55,949 nucleotides of DNA from Pyropia haitanensis (GCA_008729055.1 SDUX01000007.1:4257460-4313408), one strand, 5' to 3'. Positions 11,561 to 25,949 are shown, numbered from the stretch's first letter. Numbers and translations: made by a program. The notes: generated by a model from the sequence alone, not told the origin.

Positions 11561-14500
11561 AATGTCACTCCCATCACCTCAATAACGGTCCCCAATTCCA
11601 AAACAAACCACACAGGGAGACGCGTCTCGGTCTCCTCTACAAGATCCGCTACTCAGATTTCACTTTTGACAAACTCGCCGGGCCAACTTTGTCGCATTTC
11701 GGCCATTTTGACCACTTTTTGGACACAAAGGGCTCCCTATGGGATGAAAAAGTTGATCTTTTCGGAAATCTGAGTTCGCCATTCGATCCGCCGACCTCGA
11801 TTACATACCCCTACAGTCTCCCTTTCCACCTCAGACACCCCCTTCCTACCCCTGGGGGGGTCACGGAATGTGACCCGGGGATAAAAATTGGGGGGCCCCC
11901 CCAGCCAAACACAATGTCACTCCTATCACCTCAATAACGGTCCCCAATTCCAAAACAAACCACACAGGGAGACGCGTCTCGGTCTCCTCTACAAGATCCG
12001 CTACTCAGATTTCACTTTTGACAAACTCGCCGGGCCAACTTTGTCGCATTTCGGCCATTTTGACCACTTTTTGACACAAAGGGCTCCCTATGGGATGAAA
12101 AAGTTGATCTTTTCGGAAATCTGAGTTCGCCATTCGATCCGCCGACCTCGATTACATACCCCTACAGTCTCCCTTTCCACCCCAGACACCCCCTTCCTAC
12201 CCCTGGGGGGGGTCACGCAACTCTACCCGGGGATAAAAAACGGCACCTGGGACTTAGGCGTTTTTTGCCCCCCAAAGCCAAACACAATGTCACTCCCATC
12301 ACCTCAATAACGGTCCCCAATTCCAAAACAAACCACACAGGGAGACGCGTCTCGGTCTCCTCTACAAGATCCGCTACTCAGATTTCACTTTTGACAAACT
12401 CGCCGGGCCAACTTTGTCGCATTTCCGCCATTTTGACCACTTTTTGACACAAAGGGCTCCCTATGGGATGAAAAAGTTGATCTTTTCGGAAATCTGAGTT
12501 CGCCATTCGATCCGCCGACCTCGATTACATACCCCTACAGTCTCCCTTTCCACCTCAGACACCCCCTTCCTACCCCTGGGGGGGTCACGGAATGTGACCC
12601 GGGGATAAAAATTGGGGGGCCCCCCCAGCCAAACACAATGTCACTCCTATCACCTCAATAACGGTCCCCAATTCCAAAACAAACCACACAGGGCGACGCG
12701 TCTCGGTCTCCTCTACAAGATCCGCTACTCAGATTTCACTTTTGACAAACTCGCCGGGCCAACTTTGTCGCTTTCGGCCATTTTGACCACTTTTTGACAC
12801 AAAGGGCTCCCTATGGGATGAAAAAGTTGATCTTTTCGGAAATCTGAGTTCGCCATTCGATCCGCCGACCTCGATTACATACCCCTACAGTCTCCCTTTC
12901 CACCCCAGACACCCCCTTCCTACCCCTGGGGGGGGGTCACGCAACTCTACCCGGGGATAAAAAACGGCACCTGGGACTTAGGCGTTTTTTGCCCCCCAAA
13001 GCCAAACACAATGTCACTCCCATCACCTCAATAACGGTCCCCAATTCCAAAACAAACCACACAGGGAGACGCGTCTCGGTCTCCTCTACAAGATCCGCTA
13101 CTCAGATTTCACTTTTGACAAACTCGCCGGGCCAACTTTGTCGCATTTCCGCCATTTTGACCACTTTTTGACACAAAGGGCTCCCTATGGGATGAAAAAG
13201 TTGATCTTTTCGGAAATCTGAGTTCGCCATTCGATCCGCCGACCTCGATTACATACCCCTACAGTCTCCCTTTCCACCTCAGACACCCCCTTCCTACCCC
13301 TGGGGGGGTCACGGAATGTGACCCGGGGATAAAAATTGGGGGGCCCCCCAGCCAAACACAATGTCACTCCTATCACCTCAATAACGGTCCCCAATTCCAA
13401 AACAAACCACACAGGGAGACGCGTCTCGGTCTCCTCTACAAGATCCGCTACTCAGATTTCACTTTTGACAAACTCGCCGGGCCAACTTTGTCGCATTTCG
13501 GCCATTTTGACCACTTTTTGACACAAAGGGCTCCCTATGGGATGAAAAAGTTGATCTTTTCGGAAATCTGAGTTCGCCATTCGATCCGCCGACCTCGATT
13601 ACATACCCCTACAGTCTCCCTTTCCACCCCAGACACCCCCTTCCTACCCCTGGGGGGGGGTCACGCAACTCTACCCGGGGATAAAAAACGGCACCTGGGA
13701 CTTAGGCGTTTTTTGCCCCCCAAAGCCAAACACAATGTCACTCCCATCACCTCAATAACGGTCCCCAATTCCAAAACAAACCACACAGGGAGACGCGTCT
13801 CGGTCTCCTCTACAAGATCCGCTACTCAGATTTCACTTTTGACAAACTCGCCGGGCCAACTTTGTCGCATTTCCGCCATTTTGACCACTTTTTGACACAA
13901 AGGGCTCCCTATGGGATGAAAAAGTTGATCTTTTCGGAAATCTGAGTTCGCCATTCGATCCGCCGACCTCGATTACATACCCCTACAGTCTCCCTTTCCA
14001 CCTCAGACACCCCCTTCCTACCCCTGGGGGGGTCACGGAATGTGACCCGGGGATAAAAATTGGGGGGCCCCCCCAGCCAAACACAATGTCACTCCTATCA
14101 CCTCAATAACGGTCCCCAATTCCAAAACAAACCACACAGGGAGACGCGTCTCGGTCTCCTCTACAAGATCCGCTACTCAGATTTCACTTTTGACAAACTC
14201 GCCGGGCCAACTTTGTCGCATTTCGGCCATTTTGACCACTTTTGACACAAAGGGTCCCTATGGGATGAAAAAGTTGATCTTTTCGGAAATCTGAGTTCGC
14301 CATTCGATCCGCCGACCTCGATTACATACCCCTACAGTCTCCCTTTCCACCTCAGACACCCCCTTCCTACCCCTGGGGGGGGTCACGGAATGTACCCGGG
14401 GATAAAAAATTGGGGGGGCCCCCCAGCCAAACACAATGTCACTCCTATCACCTCAATAACGGTCCCCAATTCCAAAACAAACCACACAGGGAGACGCGTC

Positions 14501-16584
14501 TCGGTCTCCTCTACAAGATCCGCTACTCAGATTTCACTTTTGACAAACTCGCCGGGCCAACTTTGTCGCATTTCCGCCATTTTGACCACTTTTTGACACA
14601 AAGGGCTCCCTATGGGATGAAAAAGTTGATCTTTTCGGAAATCTGAGTTCGCCATTCGATCCGCCGACCTCGATTACATACCCCTACAGTCTCCCTTTCC
14701 ACCCCAGACACCCCCTTCCTACCCCTGGGGGGGGTCACGCAACTCTACCCGGGGATAAAAAACGGCACCTGGGACTTAGGCGTTTTTGCCCCCCAAAGCC
14801 AAACACAATGTCACTCCCATCACCTCAATAACGGTCCCCAATTCCAAAACAAACCACACAGGGAGACGCGTCTCGGTCTCCTCTACAAGATCCGCTACTC
14901 AGATTTCACTTTTGACAAACTCGCCGGGCCAACTTTGTCGCATTTCGGCCATTTTGACCACTTTTTGACACAAAGGGCTCCCTATGGGATGAAAAAGTTG
15001 ATCTTTTCGGAAATCTGAGTTCGCCATTCGATCCGCCGACCTCGATTACATACCCCTACAGTCTCCCTTTCCACCTCAGACACCCCCTTCCTACCCCTGG
15101 GGGGGTCACGGAATGTGACCCGGGGATAAAAATTGGGGGGCCCCCCCAGCCAAACACAATGTCACTCCTATCACCTCAATAACGGTCCCCAATTCCAAAA
15201 CAAACCACACAGGGAGACGCGTCTCGGTCTCCTCTACAAGATCCGCTACTCAGATTTCACTTTTGACAAACTCGCCGGGCCAACTTTGTCGCATTTCGCC
15301 ATTTTGACCACTTTTTGACACAAAGGGCTCCCTATGGGATGAAAAAGTTGATCTTTTCGGAAATCTGAGTTCGCCATTCGATCCGCCGACCTCGATTACA
15401 TACCCCTACAGTCTCCCTTTCCACCTCAGACACCCCCTTCCTACCCCTGGGGGGGTCACGGAATGTGACCCGGGGATAAAAATTGGGGGGCCCCCCCAGC
15501 CAAACACAATGTCACTCCTATCACCTCAATAACGGTCCCCAATTCCAAAACAAACCACACAGGGAGACGCGTCTCGGTCTCCTCTACAAGATCCGCTACT
15601 CAGATTTCACTTTTGACAAACTCGCCGGGCCAACTTTGTCGCATTTCGGCCATTTTGACCACTTTTTGACACAAAGGGCTCCCTATGGGATGAAAAAGTT
15701 GATCTTTTCGGAAATCTGAGTTCGCCATTCGATCCGCCGACCTCGATTACATACCCCTACAGTCTCCCTTTCCACCCCAGACACCCCCTTCCTACCCCTG
15801 GGGGGGGTCACGCAACTCTACCCGGGGATAAAAAACGGCACCTGGGACTTAGGCGTTTTTTGCCCCCCAAAGCCAAACACAATGTCACTCCCATCACCTC
15901 AATAACGGTCCCCAATTCCAAAACAAACCACACAGGGAGACGCGTCTCGGTCTCCTCTACAAGATCCGCTACTCAGATTTCACTTTTGACAAACTCGCCG
16001 GGCCAACTTTGTCGCATTTCGGCCATTTTGACCACTTTTTGACACAAAGGGCTCCCTATGGGATGAAAAAGTTGATCTTTTCGGAAATCTGAGTTCGCCA
16101 TTCGATCCGCCGACCTCGATTACATACCCCTACAGTCTCCCTTTCCACCTCAGACACCCCCTTCCTACCCCTGGGGGGGTCACGGAATGTGACCCGGGGA
16201 TAAAAATTGGGGGGCCCCCCCAGCCAAACACAATGTCACTCCTATCACCTCAATAACGGTCCCCAATTCCAAAACAAACCACACAGGGAGACGCGTCTCG
16301 GTCTCCTCTACAAGATCCGCTACTCAGATTTCACTTTTGACAAACTCGCCGGGCCAACTTTGTCGCATTTCGGCCATTTTGACCACTTTTGGACACAAAG
16401 GGCTCCCTATGGGATGAAAAAGTTGATCTTTTCGGAAATCTGAGTTCGCCATTCGATCCGCCGACCTCGATTACATACCCCTACAGTCTCCCTTTCCACC
16501 CCAGACACCCCCTTCCTACCCCTGGGGGGGGGTCACGCAACTCTACCCGGGGATAAAAAACGGCACCTGGGACTTAGGCGTTTT

Positions 16585-19500
16585 TTGCCCCCCAAAGCCA
16601 AACACAATGTCACTCCCATCACCTCAATAACGGTCCCCAATTCCAAAACAAACCACACAGGGAGACGCGTCTCGGTCTCCTCTACAAGATCCGCTACTCA
16701 GATTTCACTTTTGACAAACTCGCCGGGCCAACTTTGTCGCATTTCCGCCATTTTGACCACTTTTGGACACAAAGGGCTCCCTATGGGATGAAAAAGTTGA
16801 TCTTTTCGGAAATCTGAGTTCGCCATTCGATCCGCCGACCTCGATTACATACCCCTACAGTCTCCCTTTCCACCTCAGACACCCCCTTCCTACCCCTGGG
16901 GGGGTCACGGAATGTGACCCGGGGATAAAAATTGGGGGGCCCCCCCAGCCAAACACAATGTCACTCCTATCACCTCAATAACGGTCCCCAATTCCAAAAC
17001 AAACCACACAGGGAGACGCGTCTCGGTCTCCTCTACAAGATCCGCTACTCAGATTTCACTTTTGACAAACTCGCCGGGCCAACTTTGTCGCATTTCGGCC
17101 ATTTTGACCACTTTTGACACAAAGGGCTCCCTATGGGATGAAAAAGTTGATCTTTTCGGAAATCTGAGTTCGCCATTCGATCCGCCGACCTCGATTACAT
17201 ACCCCTACAGTCTCCCTTTCCACCCCAGACACCCCCTTCCTACCCCTGGGGGGGGGTCACGCAACTCTACCCGGGGATAAAAAACGGCACCTGGGACTTA
17301 GGCGTTTTTTGCCCCCCAAAGCCAAACACAATGTCACTCCCATCACCTCAATAACGGTCCCCAATTCCAAAACAAACCACACAGGGAGACGCGTCTCGGT
17401 CTCCTCTACAAGATCCGCTACTCAGATTTCACTTTTGACAAACTCGCCGGGCCAACTTTGTCGCATTTCCGCCATTTTGACCACTTTTGGACACAAAGGG
17501 CTCCCTATGGGATGAAAAAGTTGATCTTTTCGGAAATCTGAGTTCGCCATTCGATCCGCCGACCTCGATTACATACCCCTACAGTCTCCCTTTCCACCCA
17601 GACACCCCCTTCCTACCCCTGGGGGGGTCACGGAATGTGACCCGGGGATAAAAATTGGGGGGCCCCCCCAGCCAAACACAATGTCACTCCTATCACCTCA
17701 ATAACGGTCCCCAATTCCAAAACAAACCACACAGGGAGACGCGTCTCGGTCTCCTCTACAAGATCCGCTACTCAGATTTCACTTTTGACAAACTCGCCGG
17801 GCCAACTTTGTCGCATTTCGGCCATTTTGACCACTTTTGGACACAAAGGGCTCCCTATGGGATGAAAAAGTTGATCTTTTCGGAAATCTGAGTTCGCCAT
17901 TCGATCCGCCGACCTCGATTACATACCCCTACAGTCTCCCTTTCCACCCCAGACACCCCCTTCCTACCCCTGGGGGGGGGTCACGCAACTCTACCCGGGG
18001 ATAAAAAACGGCACCTGGGACTTAGGCGTTTTTTGCCCCCCAAAGCCAAACACAATGTCACTCCCATCACCTCAATAACGGTCCCCAATTCCAAAACAAA
18101 CCACACAGGGAGACGCGTCTCGGTCTCCTCTACAAGATCCGCTACTCAGATTTCACTTTTGACAAACTCGCCGGGCCAACTTTGTCGCATTTCCGCCATT
18201 TTGACCACTTTTGACACAAAGGGCTCCCTATGGGATGAAAAAGTTGATCTTTTCGGAAATCTGAGTTCGCCATTCGATCCGCCGACCTCGATTACATACC
18301 CCTACAGTCTCCCTTTCCACCCCAGACACCCCCTTCCTACCCCTGGGGGGGTCACGGAATGTGACCCGGGGATAAAAATTGGGGGGCCCCCCAGCCAAAC
18401 ACAATGTCACTCCTATCACCTCAATAACGGTCCCCAATTCCAAAACAAACCACACAGGGAGACGCGTCTCGGTCTCCTCTACAAGATCCGCTACTCAGAT
18501 TTCACTTTTGACAAACTCGCCGGGCCAACTTTGTCGCATTTCGGCCATTTTGACCACTTTTGGACACAAAGGGCTCCCTATGGGATGAAAAAGTTGATCT
18601 TTTCGGAAATCTGAGTTCGCCATTCGATCCGCCGACCTCGATTACATACCCCTACAGTCTCCCTTTCCACCCCAGACACCCCCTTCCTACCCCTGGGGGG
18701 GGTCACGCAACTCTACCCGGGGATAAAAACGGCACTGGGACTAGGCGTTTTTGCCCCCCAAGCCAAACACAATGTCACTCCCATCACCTCAATAACGGTC
18801 CCCAATTCCAAAACAAACCACACAGGGAGACGCGTCTCGGTCTCCTCTACAAGATCCGCTACTCAGATTTCACTTTTGACAAACTCGCCGGGCCAACTTT
18901 GTCGCATTTCCGCCATTTTGACCACTTTTTGACACAAAGGGCTCCCTATGGGATGAAAAAGTTGATCTTTTCGGAAATCTGAGTTCGCCATTCGATCCGC
19001 CGACCTCGATTACATACCCCTACAGTCTCCCTTTCCACCCCAGACACCCCCTTCCTACCCCTGGGGGGGGTCACGCAACTCTACCCGGGGATAAAAAACG
19101 GCACCTGGGACTTAGGCGTTTTTGCCCCCCAAAGCCAAACACAATGTCACTCCCATCACCTCAATAACGGTCCCCAATTCCAAAACAAACCACACAGGGA
19201 GACGCGTCTCGGTCTCCTCTACAAGATCCGCTACTCAGATTTCACTTTTGACAAACTCGCCGGGCCAACTTTGTCGCATTTCGGCCATTTTGACCACTTT
19301 TGGACACAAAGGGCTCCCTATGGGATGAAAAAGTTGATCTTTTCGGAAATCTGAGTTCGCCATTCGATCCGCCGACCTCGATTACATACCCCTACAGTCT
19401 CCCTTTCCACCTCAGACACCCCCTTCCTACCCCTGGGGGGGTCACGGAATGTGACCCGGGGATAAAAATTGGGGGGCCCCCCCAGCCAAACACAATGTCA

Positions 19501-21127
19501 CTCCTATCACCTCAATAACGGTCCCCAATTCCAAAACAAACCACACAGGGAGACGCGTCTCGGTCTCCTCTACAAGATCCGCTACTCAGATTTCACTTTT
19601 GACAAACTCGCCGGGCCAACTTTGTCGCATTTCGGCCATTTTGACCACTTTTGGACACAAAGGGCTCCCTATGGGATGAAAAAGTTGATCTTTTCGGAAA
19701 TCTGAGTTCGCCATTCGATCCGCCGACCTCGATTACATACCCCTACAGTCTCCCTTTCCACCCCAGACACCCCCTTCCTACCCCTGGGGGGGTCACGGAA
19801 TGTGACCCGGGGATAAAAATTGGGGGGCCCCCCAGCCAAACACAATGTCACTCCTATCACCTCAATAACGGTCCCCAATTCCAAAACAAACCACACAGGG
19901 AGACGCGTCTCGGTCTCCTCTACAAGATCCGCTACTCAGATTTCACTTTTGACAAACTCGCCGGGCCAACTTTGTCGCATTTCGGCCATTTTGACCACTT
20001 TTGGACACAAAGGGCTCCCTATGGGATGAAAAAGTTGATCTTTTCGGAAATCTGAGTTCGCCATTCGATCCGCCGACCTCGATTACATACCCCTACAGTC
20101 TCCCTTTCCACCCCAGACACCCCCTTCCTACCCCTGGGGGGGGGTCACGCAACTCTACCCGGGGATAAAAAACGGCACCTGGGACTTAGGCGTTTTTTGC
20201 CCCCCAAAGCCAAACACAATGTCACTCCCATCACCTCAATAACGGTCCCCAATTCCAAAACAAACCACACAGGGAGACGCGTCTCGGTCTCCTCTACAAG
20301 ATCCGCTACTCAGATTTCACTTTTGACAAACTCGCCGGGCCAACTTTGTCGCATTTCGGCCATTTTGACCACTTTTGGACACAAAGGGCTCCCTATGGGA
20401 TGAAAAAGTTGATCTTTTCGGAAATCTGAGTTCGCCATTCGATCCGCCGACCTCGATTACATACCCCTACAGTCTCCCTTTCCACCTCAGACACCCCCTT
20501 CCTACCCCTGGGGGGGTCACGGAATGTGACCCGGGGATAAAAATTGGGGGGCCCCCCCAGCCAAACACAATGTCACTCCTATCACCTCAATAACGGTCCC
20601 CAATTCCAAAACAAACCACACAGGGAGACGCGTCTCGGTCTCCTCTACAAGATCCGCTACTCAGATTTCACTTTTGACAAACTCGCCGGGCCAACTTTGT
20701 CGCATTTCGGCCATTTTGACCACTTTTGACACAAAGGGCTCCCTATGGGATGAAAAAGTTGATCTTTTCGGAAATCTGAGTTCGCCATTCGATCCGCCGA
20801 CCTCGATTACATACCCCTACAGTCTCCCTTTCCACCCCAGACACCCCCTTCCTACCCCTGGGGGGGGGTCACGCAACTCTACCCGGGGATAAAAAACGGC
20901 ACCTGGGACTTAGGCGTTTTTTGCCCCCCAAAGCCAAACACAATGTCACTCCCATCACCTCAATAACGGTCCCCAATTCCAAAACAAACCACACAGGGAG
21001 ACGCGTCTCGGTCTCCTCTACAAGATCCGCTACTCAGATTTCACTTTTGACAAACTCGCCGGGCCAACTTTGTCGCATTTCCGCCATTTTGACCACTTTT
21101 GGACACAAAGGGCTCCCTATGGGATGA
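16585..21127. repeat. Internal satellite block duplicated at ~3.61 kb offset
   Basis: Landmarks 16585, 16763, 16932, 17062 and 17309 recur at 20197, 20375, 20544, 20674 and 20921, each offset by 3612 bp. Both blocks share the rare short variant CCACTTTTGACACAAAG, with one T fewer than usual. It is an independent block duplication from the 4.35 kb one. Confidence 0.7.
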
Positions 21128-22487
21128 AAAAGTTGATCTTTTCGGAAATCTGAGTTCGCCATTCGATCCGCCGACCTCGATTACATACCCCTACAGTCTC
21201 CCTTTCCACCTCAGACACCCCCTTCCTACCCCTGGGGGGGTCACGGAATGTGACCCGGGGATAAAAATTGGGGGGCCCCCCCAGCCAAACACAATGTCAC
21301 TCCTATCACCTCAATAACGGTCCCCAATTCCAAAACAAACCACACAGGGAGACGCGTCTCGGTCTCCTCTACAAGATCCGCTACTCAGATTTCACTTTTG
21401 ACAAACTCGCCGGGCCAACTTTGTCGCATTTCGGCCATTTTGACCACTTTTTGACACAAAGGGTCCCTATGGGATGAAAAAGTTGATCTTTTCGGAAATC
21501 TGAGTTCGCCATTCGATCCGCCGACCTCGATTACATACCCCTACAGTCTCCCTTTCCACCCCAGACACCCCCTTCCTACCCCTGGGGGGGGTCACGCAAC
21601 TCTACCCGGGGATAAAAAACGGCACCTGGGACTTAGGCGTTTTTTGCCCCCCAAAGCCAAACACAATGTCACTCCCATCACCTCAATAACGGTCCCCAAT
21701 TCCAAAACAAACCACACAGGGAGACGCGTCTCGGTCTCCTCTACAAGATCCGCTACTCAGATTTCACTTTTGACAAACTCGCCGGGCCAACTTTGTCGCA
21801 TTTCCGCCATTTTGACCACTTTTTGACACAAAGGGTCCCTATGGGATGAAAAAGTTGATCTTTTCGGAAATCTGAGTTCGCCATTCGATCCGCCGACCTC
21901 GATTACATACCCCTACAGTCTCCCTTTCCACCCCAGACACCCCCTTCCTACCCCTGGGGGGGTCACGGAATGTGACCCGGGGATAAAAATTGGGGGGCCC
22001 CCCCAGCCAAACACAATGTCACTCCTATCACCTCAATAACGGTCCCCAATTCCAAAACAAACCACACAGGGAGACGCGTCTCGGTCTCCTCTACAAGATC
22101 CGCTACTCAGATTTCACTTTTGACAAACTCGCCGGGCCAACTTTGTCGCATTTCGGCCATTTTGACCACTTTTGGACACAAAGGGCTCCCTATGGGATGA
22201 AAAAGTTGATCTTTTCGGAAATCTGAGTTCGCCATTCGATCCGCCGACCTCGATTACATACCCCTACAGTCTCCCTTTCCACCTCAGACACCCCCTTCCT
22301 ACCCCTGGGGGGGGGTCACGCAACTCTACCCGGGGATAAAAAACGGCACCTGGGACTTAGGCGTTTTTTGCCCCCAAAGCCAAACACAATGTCACTCCCA
22401 TCACCTCAATAACGGTCCCCAATTCCAAAACAAACCACACAGGGAGACGCGTCTCGGTCTCCTCTACAAGATCCGCTACTCAGATTT

Positions 22488-22760
22488 TATATCGCAGCCA
22501 CCTCCGTGAACGTCTGTTAGGCACGTACAGGGGGACTAACACAGATACATACAGCCCTCGACATTGTGCATTCCCGTTGCTTGGCGGCCTCTGAGCGTCT
22601 CATAAATGGCTTCACTGTGTTCCGCAACCCTAACTTGCCCAGAATCGACCCTTAATACGCACATTTTCAGCCTAAAACGAGTCTTCAGAGCCCTAATGAG
22701 CCTTAACCGCCTGCTAATCACGCCTAATGCGCTTAATGGGGCCCTAAGTGACGCTTAACT
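22488..22760. other. Satellite-to-telomere-like junction segment, copy 1
   Basis: The satellite breaks off after CAGATTT and is followed by about 170 bp of non-repetitive sequence beginning TATATCGCAGCCACC, which then grades into CCTAAT-like DNA. The same segment follows the same satellite base at 37249 and 43713. Relative to those it lacks one G (GTCTGTTAGG here, GTCTGTTGAGG there). An antisense 61-residue open frame is identical in all three copies, but that only reflects recent copying; it has no recognisable domain. Confidence 0.75.
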
Positions 22761-22881
22761 CACCCTAACCACCCCTAAGTGCCCTTAACCACCCCCTAAC
22801 TCGCCCTAAGTGCCTTAGCAACCTTAACCCCCCACTAATTTTCATTAACCCAAAGTGGCCTAACCACCCTTAACCCGCCCT
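22761..22881 (-). repeat. Short telomere-like stretch
   Basis: Just over one 92-bp-type unit (TTAGCAACCTTAACCCCCC and ACTAATTTTCATTAACCC) before the sequence jumps back to satellite at 22882. In the other two junction copies about 30 or more such units follow, so this array is truncated here, either truly or by assembly. Confidence 0.7.
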
Positions 22882-25800
22882 GACCTCGATTACAATACCC
22901 CTACAGTCTCCCTTTCCACCCTCAGACACCCCCTTCCTACCCCTGGGGGGGGTCACGGAACTGTACCGGGGATAAAAAATGTGGGGGCCCGCCCAGCCAA
23001 ACACAATGTCACTCCCATCACCTCAATAACGGTCCCCAATTCAAAAACAAACCACACAGGGGACGCGTCTCGGTCTCCTCTACAAGATCCGCTACTCAGA
23101 TTTCACTTTTGACAAACTCGCCGGGCCAACTTTGTCGCATTTCGGCCATTTTGACCACTTTTTGACACAAAGGGTCCCTATGGGATGAAAAAGTTGATCT
23201 TTTCGGAAATCTGAGTTCGCCATTCGATCCGCCGACCTCGATTACATACCCCTACAGTCTCCCTTTCCACCTCAGACACCCCCTTCCTACCCCTGGGGGG
23301 GTCACGGCAACTCTACCCGGGGATAAAAAACGGCACTGGGACTTAGCGTTTTTGCCCCAAAGCCAAACACCAATGTCACTCCCATCACCTCAATAACGGT
23401 CCCCAATTCCAAAACAAACCACACAGGGAGACGCGTCTCGGTCTCCTCTACAAGATCCGCTACTCAGATTTCACTTTTGACAAACTCGCCGGCCAACTTT
23501 GTCGCATTTCCGCCATTTTGACCACTTTTTGACACAAAGGGTCCCTATGGATGAAAAAGTTGATCTTTTCGGAAATCTGAGTTGCCATTCGATCCGCCGA
23601 CCTCGATTACATACCCCTACAGTCTCCCTTTCCACCCCAGCACCCCCTTCCTACCCCTGGGGGGGTCACGCAACTCTACCCGGGGATAAAAACGACCTGG
23701 ACTTAGGGTTTTTTGCCGCCCCCAAAGCCAAACACAATGTCACTCCCATCACCTCAATAACGGTCCCCATTCCAAAACAAACCACACAGGGAGACGCGTC
23801 TCGGTCTCCTCTACAAGATCCGCTACTCAGATTTCACTTTTGACAAACTCGCCGGGCCAACTTTGTCGCATTTCCGCATTTTGACACTTTTTGACACAAA
23901 GGGCTCCCTATGGGATGAAAAAGTTGATCTTTTCGGAAATCTGAGTTCGCCATTCGATCCGCCGACCTCGATTACATACCCCTACAGTCTCCCTTTCCAC
24001 CTCAGACACCCTCCTTCCTACCCCTGGGGGGGTCACGGAATGTGACCCGGGGATAAAAATTGGGGGCCCCCCCAGCCAAACACAATGTCACTCCTATCAC
24101 CTCAATAACGGTCCCCAATTCCAAAACAAACCACACAGGGCAGACGCGTCTCGGTCTCCTCTACAAGATCCGCTACTCAGATTTCACTTTTGACAAACTC
24201 GCCGGGCCAACTTTGTCGCATTTCCGCCATTTGACCACTTTTTGACACAAAGGGCTCCCTATGGGATGAAAAAGTTGATCTTTTCGGAAATCTGAGTTCG
24301 CCATTCGATCCGCCGACCTCGATTACATACCCCTACAGTCTCCCTTTCCACTCCAGACACCCCTTCCTACCCCTGGGGGGGTCACGCAACTCTACCCGGG
24401 GATAAAAAACGGCACCTGGGACTTAGGCGTTTTTTGCCCCCCAAAGCCAAACACAATGTCACTCCCATCACCTCAATAACGGTCCCCAATTCCAAAAACC
24501 AACAGGGAGACGCGTCTCGGTCTCCTCTACAAGATCCGCTACTCAGATTTCACTTTTGACAAACTCGCCGGGCCAACTTTGTCGCATTTCGGCCATTTTG
24601 ACCACTTTTTGACACAAAGGGCTCCCTATGGGATGAAAAAGTGATCTTTTCGGAAATCTGAGTTCGCCATTGCGATCCGCCGACCTCGATTACATACCCC
24701 TACAGTCTCCCTTTCCACCTCAGACACCCCCCTCCTACCCCTGGGGGGGTCACGGAATGTGACCCGGGGATAAAAATTGGGGGGCCCCCCAGCCAAACAC
24801 AATGTCACTCCTATCACCTCAATAACGGTCCCCAATTCCAAAACAAAACCACACAGGGCGACGCGTCTCGGTCTCCTCTACAAGATCCGCTACTCAGATT
24901 TCACTTTTGACAAACTCGCCGGGCCAACTTTGTCGCCTTTCGGCCATTTTGACCACTTTTTGACACAAAGGGGTCCCTATGGGATGAAAAAGTTGATCTT
25001 TTCGGAAATCTGAGTTCGCCATTCGATCCGCCGACCTCGATTACATACCCTACAGTCTCCCTTTCCACCCAGACACCCCCTTCCTACCCCTGGGGGGGGG
25101 TCACGCAACTCTACCGGGGATAAAAAACGGCACCTGGGACTTAGGCGTTTTTTGCCCCCCAAAGCCAAACACAATGTCACTCCCATCACCTCAATAACGG
25201 TCCCCAATTCCAAACAAACCACACAGGGAGACGCGTCTCGGTCTCCTCTACAAGATCCGCTACTCAGATTTCACTTTTGACAAACTCGCCGGGCCAACTT
25301 TGTCGCATTTCGCATTTTGACCACTTTTTGACACAAAGGGCTCCTATGGGATGAAAAAGTTGATCTTTTCGGAAATCTGAGTTCGCCATTCGATCCGCCG
25401 ACCTCGATTACATACCCCTACAGTCTCCCTTTCACCCACCTCAGACACCCCCTTCCTACCCCTGGGGGGGTCACGGAATGTGACCCGGGGATAAAATTGG
25501 GGGCCCCCCCAAGCCAAACACAATGTCACTCCTATCACCTCAATAACGGTCCCCAATTCCAAAACAAACCACACAGGGCGACGCGTCTCGGTCTCCTCTA
25601 CAAGATCCGCTACTCAGATTTCACTTTTGACAAACTCGCCGGGCCAACTTTGTCGCCTTTCGGCCATTTTGACCACTTTTTGACACAAAGGGCTCCCTAT
25701 GGATGAAAAAGTTGATCTTTTCGGAAATCTGAGTTCGCCATTCGATCCGCCGACCTCGATTACATACCCCTACAGTCTCCCTTTCCACCTCAGACACCCC

Positions 25801-25924
25801 CTTCCTACCCCTGGGGGGGGTGCGCTCACGTCCTACCCTGATCACCGGGGGATAAAAACGGCACCTGGGACTTAGGCGTTTTTTGCCCCCAAAAGCCAAA
25901 CACAATGTCACTCCATGCACCTCT
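22882..25924. repeat. Indel-rich A/B satellite stretch
   Basis: About 3 kb, roughly eight monomers. Nearly every monomer has several single-base insertions or deletions relative to the clean consensus (for example TACAATACCCC, GGGGACGCG, GGCACTGGGACTTAGCG). Some B units carry the GGGCGACGCG and TCGCCTTTCGG variants typical of the later arrays. It starts at GACCTCGAT and ends at a run of N. Confidence 0.85.
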
Positions 25925-25949
25925 NNNNNNNNNNNNNNNNNNNNNNNNN
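25925..25949. other. Assembly gap (25 N)
   Basis: A run of 25 undetermined bases. The left side is satellite and the right side is telomere-like array, so continuity across it is not shown. Confidence 1.

Larger units (their letters stand above)
1901..22487. repeat. Main A/B satellite array (374 bp and 351 bp monomers; 725 bp dimer)
   Basis: About 20.6 kb, roughly 57 monomers, of a complex tandem repeat. The monomers share about 300 bp. They differ in the middle: type A has a stretch containing CACCTGGGACTTAGGCG, while type B has GGAATGTGACCCGGGG followed by a G6C7 block. The usual order is A-B-A-B with a 725 bp period (A landmarks at 2395, 3120, 3845, 4570 and 5295). Exceptions include A-A at 5295/5669 and 9643/10017 and B-B near 6016/6367. 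Copies are almost identical, with recurring single-base variants (ATTTCCGCC or ATTTCGGCC; TTTTGGACAC or TTTTTGACAC). The short open frames inside it start at TTG and are not genes. An indel-rich island lies at about 10350-11560. The array ends abruptly within CAGATTT. Confidence 0.93.

Noticed and set aside
2021..22226. Dozens of 60-78 codon open frames in the satellite, up to 193 codons at 18033-18614
   Set aside because: The recurrent ones I checked open at TTG, their lengths follow the repeat period, and frames overlap on plus and minus strands. Their conservation is explained by near-identical repeat copies; single-base changes between copies fuse or split them freely.
22536..22721. Antisense 61-codon frame in the junction segment (also 37298-37483 and 43762-43947)
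   Set aside because: Identity of the three copies is explained by recent duplication or assembly overlap. It has no domain, and there is no divergent copy to test selection.
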